Below are positions 55,280-63,291 of a DNA stretch of 64,000 nucleotides, in pieces. Source of the stretch: an uncultured Bacteroidales bacterium (GTDB taxonomy: Bacteria; Bacteroidota; Bacteroidia; Bacteroidales; Muribaculaceae); assembly GCA_947644715.1 (NCBI GenBank), contig CANSAP010000002.1, positions 62,001 to 126,000 of the forward strand, read 5' to 3'. A program made the position numbers and the translations under genes. The notes below the pieces were generated by a model. That model was given only the letters and a program-made list of their open reading frames with translations. It did not search any database and had not been told where the DNA came from. Numbering within the stretch: position 1 is the stretch's first letter; each line of letters starts with the position of its first letter.

Positions 55280-56956
55280 TTATTTAACGAGCACTTTTAC
55301 GGGTGTCGGGCTTTGGGTGGAGCGCACGAGGTAGATGCCGGCGGGGAGGGGAATGACTTCGTTGACACCGGCGCTTTCACGCGTCAGGACTGTCTTGCCG
55401 GAGGCGTCGGTGATGATGAGTCCGGCCTGCGGTCCGGAGGTGACGATGCGCAGGGCACCCTGCATTCCGACTGCCCAGAGGGGCTCGCCGCATTCCACTC
55501 CGAGCACGGAGCCGGTGGCGATGGTGATGACGTTGCTCAGGGGACTTTCGTAGCCGAGGCGCACGCTCTGCACGGTGTAGCTCTCGGTCACGCCGGGCTC
55601 CCGGTCGTCAATTTCAAGGAATGTGCCTTCGGCCTGAAGACGGGTGGTGACGGGGCCTGTGGCGAGATGGCGGGTGCGGTTGACTATGTAGTAGTCCACG
55701 ACTTCATCCTCGGCGGGAGCCTCCCAGCGGGCGGTGTAGCCGGTTTCGGTGAGGTTCTCGGGGGGAAGAGCGGTCAGGGGGGTGAGTGTGGGCACGGGGT
55801 AGGCGTGGCCGCGCAGGTCTACATGGAAGGTCTTGCCGTCGGGGAAGCCGCCGTCATAGAGTGTGATGGCCGCCTCATGCTCACCCACGGAGGTGGGTGT
55901 GTAGCGCACGGCCAGGCGGTAGCCCTCGTCGCTGTTTACCTGCGGGGCGGGGATGCTGTTGGTGTAGAGCGCAAACATGGATCGGTCAGTGCCGGTGACG
56001 CGCACGGAGAGGGCGGAGGTGAGGTTCACGCCGTTGATGAGGAGTTCCACCTCCTGCTCTTTGCCTACGGCCACTTCGCCCATGTCAAGGGCAGTCCCGT
56101 CGATGGGGGCGAAGAGCTCGGGGTCGCCGGTGATGGGAGGGGTGATGATGCCCCCCTGTTCGGAGAGGTAGAAGGTTTCTGTGGTGCGTGTGCCCCAGAT
56201 GTATTCTGCCAGTTCGGGGAAGTCGATGAAGGGGTTGCGGTTGCCTTGAATCTGGTAGACGGCTTCGTTGCGCATACGTTCCTTTTGGCTGACGGGGTCG
56301 CGGCGCGCCCAGTCGAGGAGCATTTCGTAGGCCCAGGAGCGGAGGGTGGGGTAGTCGCCGGTCTCGAGCATGTAGGTGTATTTCCAGGTGTAATCCTGAT
56401 AGCAGGTGGCCATATAGAAGTACGTGCGCGCGAAGTCACCTTTATATTCATCGGCCGGCTCGAAGACGCGTGACGCGCCGCCACCCTGGCCTGCATAGGC
56501 GTAGCCCACGGTTGTCACTCCGTTTTGGAACGTCGGGGTCATGACCTCGCCGAGCGGATAGTTGCTCTTGGCCATGTTGGCGTCTGACTCACTGGGGTAG
56601 AGGTGGTTGAGGTCGGTGTAGGCTTCATTCTGATCGCCGCCCCACCAGGACTTCGGTAGAGAGTGCTCGCGGTTCATGCCGCTCCAGCCGCGGTTGACGT
56701 AGAAGACCATGTCGGAGTACATCTCCCACCAGCGGCGCTGACCGTTGTAGAGTTCCGGATAGACGTCGGTCTGCGGGAACTGGGTGGGGAAGAGGCTGTT
56801 ATAGGTGACTACGGTGTGCGGACGCACCGTCTGGTATGCGGCCGTCTTGAGTTGTTCTTTCTTCTTGCCGTCGAGGCGCTGATAGTAGCCGGCAGGGATG
56901 TCGGCGCCGGCAATAAGCCAGGCGAAAAGGGCTATTAATGAGAGGTATTTTTTCAT
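55280..56956 (-). CDS. Secreted endonuclease I family nuclease with T9SS tail (copy 1)
   Basis: 558 aa. Endonuclease I enzymes cut DNA and RNA outside the cell. Seen: signal peptide (MKKYLSLIALFAWLIAGA); the family His-Me finger with NREHSLPKSWWGG, TDLNHLYPSE and FARTYFYMATCYQDY; then Ig/FnIII-like domains; and a T9SS-type C-terminal domain ending AGIYLVRSTQSPTPVKVLVK. Its start overlaps the end of the second copy by four bases. The C-terminal half (about 270-480) is a longer beta-rich stalk than in the partner. Confidence 0.88.
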   Translation of the reverse strand: MKKYLSLIALFAWLIAGADIPAGYYQRLDGKKKEQLKTAAYQTVRPHTVVTYNSLFPTQFPQTDVYPELYNGQRRWWEMYSDMVFYVNRGWSGMNREHSLPKSWWGGDQNEAYTDLNHLYPSESDANMAKSNYPLGEVMTPTFQNGVTTVGYAYAGQGGGASRVFEPADEYKGDFARTYFYMATCYQDYTWKYTYMLETGDYPTLRSWAYEMLLDWARRDPVSQKERMRNEAVYQIQGNRNPFIDFPELAEYIWGTRTTETFYLSEQGGIITPPITGDPELFAPIDGTALDMGEVAVGKEQEVELLINGVNLTSALSVRVTGTDRSMFALYTNSIPAPQVNSDEGYRLAVRYTPTSVGEHEAAITLYDGGFPDGKTFHVDLRGHAYPVPTLTPLTALPPENLTETGYTARWEAPAEDEVVDYYIVNRTRHLATGPVTTRLQAEGTFLEIDDREPGVTESYTVQSVRLGYESPLSNVITIATGSVLGVECGEPLWAVGMQGALRIVTSGPQAGLIITDASGKTVLTRESAGVNEVIPLPAGIYLVRSTQSPTPVKVLVK

Positions 56957-58299
56957 CGTGCCAGGTATTTATAAGCTTTGCCACCGCTGACCACGATGTA
57001 TAGGCCGGGGGCAGAGGGGATGTTGTCAAGCATTCTTCCGTCAAGGGTAAAGTAGCGGGCATCGGCTCCGGGAGCGGGAGTCGGCAGAGTGATGGATGCA
57101 GCGGCGCATATCCCTTCAAAGGACATGGTTACATCTTTTTCGAGGTCACGACCCGAGAGGGTGAGTGTGGCCTGGTGATTCAGCTCGCCGGTTGACTCGG
57201 TGGGAATGTAGCGCACTGTTAAAGTGGTGCCCTCAGGGTCGTTGATGTCAGCTGCGGCCAACGTGACGGACTGCAGCGGGGTGCTTCCGAGCATGAAGGA
57301 GAACATGGAGGCATCCGGGCCGGAAATTTTTGCCGAGACAGAGTGAGTGAAGCCCTGACCGAGCACCGGAATTACGTGGATAGTCTCTTCGAGCGGTCCG
57401 GCAGCTTCAAAGATGGTGATGTCGCCGTCGAGGGGCGCCGTGATTTCCGGAGTCTCAGTTTCGATGGGGGGGTCGATGGGTGTCTCCCCTGCATTCCAAG
57501 GGATATCCTGCATGTTGCCCCAGATGTGTTCCACCATTTCCGGATGGTCAATGAAAGGATTGCGGTTGCGCTGCTGGGAATATACACCGTCGTTGCGCTT
57601 GCGTTCCTTCTCGCTGACAGGGTCATTGCGGTGCCAGCGCAGCAGCATCTCGATGGCCCAGGGCTGCAGAGTGGGGTAGATGCCTTGGGCGGCGGTGAGG
57701 CTGCCGGTGGCATCCCAGGTGAGATCCTGATAGCAGGTCACCATATAGAAATATGTGCGGGCCATGTCCCCCTTATATTCATCGGCCGGCTCGAAGACCC
57801 AGTTGGTGTTACCGGCTTGGCCATCCATCGGCTTGCCCACCTTATAGTTAGGTGAGGGGCAACGGTGGTTGGGCGCTTTCTCTGTGCCGGGTTTCACTTC
57901 AGCAAACGGATAGTTGCTGCGGTCGTTGTTAGCCCATTGGTCCACGGGCATGAGGTGCACGATATCCTTCCAGGCGTCATTATTGATGCCGCCCCACCAG
58001 GACTTGGGGAATGTGTGCTCCACATTCATGCCCGAGTGGCCGGAGATTGACACCTGCTCATGGGTGTAAATATCCATCCAGTAAGAGCCGGTCGGATCCA
58101 CGTCAGTATATTGGAATGCTTTCCAGGTTCCGTCGGAATAAGAGATGGCGGTGTGATTCTTTACAATGCTGTATAGCTGGCTTTTAAGAGCGCTTTTGTT
58201 TTTCCCGGTGCAGGCGTCATAATAGCCTTCCGGAGCATCGGCTGCCGCGAGCAGGGCGCTCAATGCGCAGCCAATGATAAAACCTTTACGAATATTCAT
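56953..58299 (-). CDS. Secreted endonuclease I family nuclease with T9SS-like tail (copy 2)
   Basis: 448 aa from the chosen ATG (58299), where the signal peptide begins (MNIRKGFIIGCALSALLAAADA); the longer frame start (58359) lies upstream of the promoter. Seen: MNVEHTFPKSWWGG, VHLMPVDQWANNDRSNYPFAEVK and YFYMVTCYQDLTW, the same nuclease core as copy 1; then one beta domain and a short C-terminal tail (GLYIVVSGGKAYKYLAR). Upstream gene of the pair; the second gene overlaps its stop (ATGA). The core motifs are similar but not the same, so this is an old duplication or two separate gains. Confidence 0.85.
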   Translation of the reverse strand: MNIRKGFIIGCALSALLAAADAPEGYYDACTGKNKSALKSQLYSIVKNHTAISYSDGTWKAFQYTDVDPTGSYWMDIYTHEQVSISGHSGMNVEHTFPKSWWGGINNDAWKDIVHLMPVDQWANNDRSNYPFAEVKPGTEKAPNHRCPSPNYKVGKPMDGQAGNTNWVFEPADEYKGDMARTYFYMVTCYQDLTWDATGSLTAAQGIYPTLQPWAIEMLLRWHRNDPVSEKERKRNDGVYSQQRNRNPFIDHPEMVEHIWGNMQDIPWNAGETPIDPPIETETPEITAPLDGDITIFEAAGPLEETIHVIPVLGQGFTHSVSAKISGPDASMFSFMLGSTPLQSVTLAAADINDPEGTTLTVRYIPTESTGELNHQATLTLSGRDLEKDVTMSFEGICAAASITLPTPAPGADARYFTLDGRMLDNIPSAPGLYIVVSGGKAYKYLAR

Positions 58300-58327
58300 G
58301 GAAGTGAGTTTTCTTGGATTGGGGATG

Positions 58328-58335
58328 CAAAAGTA
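58328..58335 (-). promoter_or_regulatory. -7 element of the nuclease operon
   Basis: On the minus strand TACTTTTG, a full match; -33 is not matched. The predicted start near 58321 supports the ATG at 58299 over the longer frame. Confidence 0.5.
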
Positions 58336-58616
58336 GCAAAAAACATTGATACTCACCATGCTTGGACTGCTAAAAAACTCGTCTCCCGCCTCTCGGGAAT
58401 GCCGGCAGACTCCAAGCCGGACTTTTTCAGGGTCGTTTCGAGACGGAACAAGTCGTCGTCAGGGCGCACAACGATGCGCATTTTTATACATGCCTATAAG
58501 CGTGCGATTAAGCGTGTGTGGCACCGGCCACCGATTTCAGCCCCGTAAACATGTGTTTTAGAGCATGAAATATTCTTTTTTTGAGGGTAAATGTGTGTCA
58601 GCTCAAAAAAAACAAC

Positions 58617-58624
58617 TATATTTG
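58617..58624 (+). promoter_or_regulatory. -7 element of secDF
   Basis: TATATTTG, a full match to TAnnTTTG; -33 reads GTGT/TGTG, a partial match. Predicted start near 58631, leader about 58 nt. Confidence 0.45.
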
Positions 58625-58688
58625 CAAGCTGATATTTTCTAAATTTTGAATAAAAAGAAAACAAATAAAAATTAACTGATTAACAGCA

Positions 58689-61685
58689 ATGCAAAACAAA
58701 GGGTTTATCGGCACTATCGCGGTCCTTCTGATTTTGATTTGCGGCTTCTACATTTCGTTCTCATTCGTCACTCAGAAGTACGAGCAGGATGCGGACAAAT
58801 ATGCAGCCAAAATCGCGAAGACCACCGACACTGCCAACAAAAACTACAAGGACTCCCGCAAAGCCTACATGGACTCTCTGGAGAATGAGAAGGTCTATCT
58901 CGGCTACACCTACGGGCAAGTTAAGAAAATGGAGATCGGTCTCGGTCTTGACCTGAAGGGTGGCATGAACCTCGTGCTTGAGGTGCCCACCACCGATGTG
59001 CTCCGCTCCTATGCAAAGAATGAATCGGCGTTGGCCAAAATCAATGCGGCCATCAAGAAGGTGCTCCCCGAAGGTGAATATACCACCCCCGGTGCCAAGC
59101 CCTCCGATAAGGAATTCATCAAAAAGTTTGCCGCTACTTTCCAGGAAGGCACAATGGCCGGCCTCTTCAGCCGCGACGGTGAATACCTGAGCAAGCTCAC
59201 CGGCTCCTCCTCCAACGCCGAGGTTACTCAGGCGCTCGAGCAGCAGGTGGAAAGCCAGGTGGACGACGCATTCAACATCTTCCGCAATCGTATCGATAAA
59301 TTCGGCGTTGTCAGCCCCAATATCCAGAAACTTCAGGACAAGCGCGGCCAGATTCTTCTGGAGCTGCCCGGTGTGAAAGAACCTGAGCAGATGACCAAGA
59401 TTCTCCAGTCCAGCGCTAACCTTGAGTTCTACGAGGTCTACAACATGGACGAGATTTTCCCCGCCATCATCCAGTTCTCTCAGGAATACAAGGCTGCTAA
59501 CCCCAATCAGCCTCAGAACGACCTGACTGCTCTGCTCGGCGGGGGTGGCCGCGGTCCCGTGATGGGCATGGTTGCCCGCGAGGACACAGCAGCTGTTAAC
59601 CGCATCATCTACTCCGACCTGGCTGCAAGCGTGCTCCCCTCCAACCTCAAGCTCCGTTGGGAAAACGCTCCTCAGGAAATCGAGCAGACCGACAAGGCCG
59701 GCAAGGTCATCATGAAGAAGAACGGCAAGCCCCTGACCAAGGCTTACTTCAACCTCATCGCCCTCAAGGGTGAGCCCCAGCTCGAGGGTGACGCCGTTGT
59801 AAGCGCCTCCTCAGAGTTCGACAACATGAAGGGCACCACCGTAAACATGCGCATGAGCGACAAGGGTGCCCGCGACTGGGCTACCATCACCAAGAACAAT
59901 CTTGGCCGCTCAATCGCCATCGTGCTCGACGACAATGTCTACTCCTATCCCAACGTTAACTCCGTAATCACCGGCGGCTCCTCAGAAATCACCGGTAACT
60001 TCACCCCCGAAGAGGGTAACGACCTTGCCAACCTGCTCAAGAGCGGCAAGATGGATGTGAAGGTGCGCGTAGAGAGCCAGGAGGTAATCGGCCCCTCACT
60101 CGGTCAGCAGGCTATCGAGGCAGGCTTCATGAGCTTCATTGTGGCTCTGGTGCTGCTCATGATTTTCATGATACTTATATATGGTGTAATCCCCGGCCTC
60201 GTGACCAACGTTGCCCTGATGCTCAACCTCTACTTCACGCTCGGCATCCTGGCCTCCATCCAGGCAGTGCTCACCCTCTCCGGTATCGCAGGTATCGTGC
60301 TCGCGCTCGGTATGGCTGTTGACGCCAACGTGCTCATCTTCGAGCGCACCAAGGAGGAGATGCGTGCCGGCAAGAAGCTCCGCGCAGCTATCACCGACGG
60401 TTACTCCAACGCCTTCTCTGCAATCTTCGACGGTAACCTTACCTCAATCATCACCGGCGTAATCCTGCTCCTCTTCGGTTCAGGTCCCATCAAGGGCTTC
60501 GCCACCACTCTGATTATCGGTCTCGTATGCAGCTTCTTCACAGCCGTATTCCTGACCCGCATCGCCTTCGACCTTATCACCAAGAACGGTCGTTGCGCAG
60601 GCATGACCTTCTCAACTCCGCTCTCACGCAACTTCCTCTCCAACACCAAGATTAACTTCATCGGTAAATCCAAAGTGGCTTACCTCGTGTGGGGTATCCT
60701 GCTTGCAGTGAGCGTAGTGTCACTCTGCACCCGCGGCATGAACCAGGGTATCGACTTCTCCGGCGGTCGCAACTACGTTGTGGCCTTCCAGCAGGATGTC
60801 AATACCGAGGATATCAAGAAGCAGCTCACCGACGTCTTCAACCAGGCTAACGCCAAGCATGGCATCAGCGAGCCTGTGGGCCTGAGCGTAATCACCATCG
60901 ACAACAACAAGAAGGTGCGCGTCTCAACCAACTACCGCATCAACGATGCTGCCGAAGATGTTGATTCCGAAATCACCAACCTGCTCTACACCGGCCTGAA
61001 GCCTCAGCTCACCGTTAACGGCAAGCTCATGAACGAGAAGGACTTCACCATCGCCAACGAGCAGCTCGGCATCGTCTCCATCGCCAAGGTGGGTGCAGCC
61101 GTGGCCGACGACATGAAGACCGACGCAGCCGTGGCAGTGACCATCGCAGTAATCTGCATGTTCCTCTACATCCTGCTCCGCTTCCGCAACATCGCCTTCT
61201 CAGTGGGTGCCGTTTGCGCCGTAGCCATGACCGCCTTCCTCATCATCGGCTTCTACTCCGTATGCTGGGGCTTCCTCCCCTTCTCCATGGAGATTGACCA
61301 GAGCTTCATCGCGGCCGTGCTGACCATCATCGGTTATCAGATTAATGATACCGTGGTTGTGTTCGACCGTATCCGCGAAGTGCTGAAGCTCTACCCGAAG
61401 GAGGACAAGAAGACAGTCTTCAACAACTCACTGAACGCTACGCTGACCCGTACCGTTATGACCTCCTTCTCCACCCTGCTCGTGCTTCTGTGCATCTTCA
61501 TCCTGGGTGGTGACACAATCCGCTCCTTCACCTTCGCCATGATCTTCGGCGTAGTTGTAGGTACATTCTGCTCCATCTTCCTTGCAGCTCCCGTGGCTTA
61601 TGCCGTGATGACCCGCAAGAAGAGCGCCAAAGACCCGAAGGCCGCCGCAGCCAAAGCCGGCGCCGCTCAGCGTCTGAGCCGCTAA
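58689..61685 (+). CDS. secDF: Protein translocase SecDF (fused)
   Basis: Uses the proton gradient to pull proteins through the Sec channel; T9SS cargo depend on Sec export first. 998 aa, the fused SecD-SecF form usual in Bacteroidetes. Seen: N-terminal TM (IAVLLILICGFYISFSF); the SecD motif GLGLDLKGGMNLVLEV; membrane segments with LGMAVDANVLIFERTKEEM; and the SecF half with DFSGGRNYVV and INDTVVVFDRIREVL. Strongly biased codon use. Followed by an intrinsic terminator. Confidence 0.97.
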   Translation: MQNKGFIGTIAVLLILICGFYISFSFVTQKYEQDADKYAAKIAKTTDTANKNYKDSRKAYMDSLENEKVYLGYTYGQVKKMEIGLGLDLKGGMNLVLEVPTTDVLRSYAKNESALAKINAAIKKVLPEGEYTTPGAKPSDKEFIKKFAATFQEGTMAGLFSRDGEYLSKLTGSSSNAEVTQALEQQVESQVDDAFNIFRNRIDKFGVVSPNIQKLQDKRGQILLELPGVKEPEQMTKILQSSANLEFYEVYNMDEIFPAIIQFSQEYKAANPNQPQNDLTALLGGGGRGPVMGMVAREDTAAVNRIIYSDLAASVLPSNLKLRWENAPQEIEQTDKAGKVIMKKNGKPLTKAYFNLIALKGEPQLEGDAVVSASSEFDNMKGTTVNMRMSDKGARDWATITKNNLGRSIAIVLDDNVYSYPNVNSVITGGSSEITGNFTPEEGNDLANLLKSGKMDVKVRVESQEVIGPSLGQQAIEAGFMSFIVALVLLMIFMILIYGVIPGLVTNVALMLNLYFTLGILASIQAVLTLSGIAGIVLALGMAVDANVLIFERTKEEMRAGKKLRAAITDGYSNAFSAIFDGNLTSIITGVILLLFGSGPIKGFATTLIIGLVCSFFTAVFLTRIAFDLITKNGRCAGMTFSTPLSRNFLSNTKINFIGKSKVAYLVWGILLAVSVVSLCTRGMNQGIDFSGGRNYVVAFQQDVNTEDIKKQLTDVFNQANAKHGISEPVGLSVITIDNNKKVRVSTNYRINDAAEDVDSEITNLLYTGLKPQLTVNGKLMNEKDFTIANEQLGIVSIAKVGAAVADDMKTDAAVAVTIAVICMFLYILLRFRNIAFSVGAVCAVAMTAFLIIGFYSVCWGFLPFSMEIDQSFIAAVLTIIGYQINDTVVVFDRIREVLKLYPKEDKKTVFNNSLNATLTRTVMTSFSTLLVLLCIFILGGDTIRSFTFAMIFGVVVGTFCSIFLAAPVAYAVMTRKKSAKDPKAAAAKAGAAQRLSR

Positions 61686-61712
61686 ACCGAGTAACAGACA
61701 ACTCCTTACATA

Positions 61713-61751
61713 AGGGTGCTGCTCCACACACGGGGCGGCACCCTGTTTTTT
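61713..61751 (+). terminator. Intrinsic terminator of secDF
   Basis: A 13-bp stem (61713-61725 with 61732-61744, two G-U pairs) and a run of six T. Confidence 0.85.
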
Positions 61752-62011
61752 GACGGCTTATCAGAACAGAGAAGATGACTTCTAACCGTAAAACATCCGG
61801 TAAGCAGGCAAGTGATAAACTTTTTTCGGACGGGGATGTTTAATAAGTACAAGGTCTCCCGACAGGGGGATGACGAGAACCTTCAGGAATTGATTAAACC
61901 TTTTTAGCATTGCTGAGTCCAAAGAGGGTGTTTATAACAAACCTGAAGGTCTTTTAGCATTCGGAAGAAGGTTATAAGATTACTCACTACTTAATTAAAT
62001 CATATCTCGTT
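61752..62011 (+). promoter_or_regulatory. Leader region of the OmpA-family gene
   Basis: No full TAnnTTTG was found. Seen: an inverted repeat ACCTTCAGG (61879-61887) with CCTGAAGGT (61942-61950), and a 10-nt direct repeat TTTTAGCATT (61902-61911 and 61952-61961). A 22-codon ORF (61775-61843, MTSNRKTSGKQ...) is possible but has no support. These may form a structured 5' leader. Confidence 0.4.
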
Positions 62012-63184
62012 ATGAAAAAAATGTTACTTACCGCCGCGCTTCTCTGCGGCGTGGCGTCCATGAACGCCCAGCTGGCTATCTCCAAGCCATCTTTCTTTGA
62101 CAATTGGTCAATCGGTCTTAATGGCGGTGTGACCACACCTCTTAACCACGGTGCCTTCTTCGGCGATATGCGTGGTCTCGTAGGCATCCAGCTCCAGAAG
62201 CAGATTACTCCCGCCTTTGCTTTGGGCGTTGAGGGCAATTGGGGCATCAACACCTCCTCTTGGAACGGCTACGGCCCCAAGAGTTCAACAGCTTTCGACA
62301 GCCAGTATGTAGGTGCATACGGTGCCGTGAACCTCTTCAATCTGTTTGCTCCCTATCAGGCAGGCCAGCGTGTGTTTGACATCGAGGCCGTAGCCGGTGC
62401 AGGTTGGGGTCACTACTTCAAGAATGAGCCCACTGCCGACCACAACTTCTTCGCTACCAAGGTTGGCTTGAACTTCAACTTCCATCCCACTGACCGTGTG
62501 ACCATCGCCCTGAAGCCTTCAGTAAGCTGGGATATGAGCGACGCCGGTGTAAGTAACACTTCTGCCGCTTATAACGCTAACAAGGGTCAGTTCAATCTTC
62601 AGGCCGGTGTGAGCGTAGCTCTCGGCAAGGGTTTCAACTATGTTGACCCCTACAACCAGGCTGAGATTGATGCCCTGAACGCTAAGATTAACGATATGCG
62701 TGGTGACCTCGTGAACGCAGGCAACGCACTTGCTCAGGCTGCCGCTGACAATCAGGCTCTCGCCGCTGAACTCCAGGCATGCCGCAACCGCAAGCCTGAG
62801 GTTGTAACCAAGAGCACTACCACCGATCAGCTCTCAACCGTGCGCTATGTGAACTTCGAGCTTGGCAAGTACAACATCACCGCTTCCCAGATGCCTAACG
62901 TGGCTGCTGTGGCTTCTTACCTGAAGAACCACCCCAAGGCTAAGGTTATCATCAAGGGTTACGCTTCTCAGGATGGTCCCGTAGATGTTAACATCCGTCT
63001 GGCCAACCAGCGTGCAGAGTCAGTTCGCACTACCCTTATCAATAAGTATGGCATTGCATCTGACCGCATCCAGGCAGAGGGTCAGGGTATCGGACACATG
63101 TTTGAGGAAGAAAGCTGGAACCGTGTTGCAATCTGCACACTCGACGAGCCTGCAACCTCTACCACCACCGTTACCACCAAGTAA
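62012..63184 (+). CDS. OmpA family outer-membrane protein
   Basis: 390 aa. Seen: signal peptide (MKKMLLTAALLCGVASMNAQ); an eight-stranded-type N-terminal barrel (about 30-220); a coiled segment (DALNAKINDMRGDLVNAGNA); and a C-terminal OmpA peptidoglycan-binding domain with VIIKGYASQDGPVDVNIRLANQRAESVR, including the conserved Asp and Arg. Likely abundant structural outer-membrane protein (strong codon bias). Convergent with the PNGase-like gene. Confidence 0.93.
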   Translation: MKKMLLTAALLCGVASMNAQLAISKPSFFDNWSIGLNGGVTTPLNHGAFFGDMRGLVGIQLQKQITPAFALGVEGNWGINTSSWNGYGPKSSTAFDSQYVGAYGAVNLFNLFAPYQAGQRVFDIEAVAGAGWGHYFKNEPTADHNFFATKVGLNFNFHPTDRVTIALKPSVSWDMSDAGVSNTSAAYNANKGQFNLQAGVSVALGKGFNYVDPYNQAEIDALNAKINDMRGDLVNAGNALAQAAADNQALAAELQACRNRKPEVVTKSTTTDQLSTVRYVNFELGKYNITASQMPNVAAVASYLKNHPKAKVIIKGYASQDGPVDVNIRLANQRAESVRTTLINKYGIASDRIQAEGQGIGHMFEEESWNRVAICTLDEPATSTTTVTTK

Positions 63185-63226
63185 ACAGCAACAGAACCTG
63201 AGCTTACATTAAGCTTACACAGTTAT

Positions 63227-63266
63227 AAAAAATGAGCGAGGCCGCTCCCGAAAAGGGGCGGCCTCG
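63227..63266 (-). terminator. Terminator between OmpA and the PNGase-like gene
   Basis: A 12-bp stem (63237-63248 with 63255-63266, one U-G pair) and a 6-nt loop. The A run on the left (63227-63232) gives U residues after the stem on the minus strand; the plus side has only a weak T tract, so it may stop both genes with stronger effect for the minus one. Confidence 0.75.
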
Positions 63267-63291
63267 TTGCTGTTATATGGAATCAGGGGAA

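Larger units (their letters stand above)
58300..58688. other. Gap between the nuclease pair and secDF
   Basis: 389 nt. It holds the two divergent -7 elements annotated at 58328-58335 and 58617-58624; the middle (58380-58560) is GC-rich with short repeats of tCTC and GGC type but no credible ORF (a 71-codon plus frame at 58346 lacks homology or a signal), no RNA family and no strong hairpin that I can see. Confidence 0.5.

Noticed and set aside
55205-56473. 422-codon plus ORF opposite the endonuclease I gene
   Set aside because: It is a GC-rich antisense shadow of a gene with clear motifs and a signal peptide on the minus strand.
61775-61843. 22-codon ORF in the OmpA leader
   Set aside because: No ribosome-binding or conservation evidence; listed only as a possibility in the leader entry.
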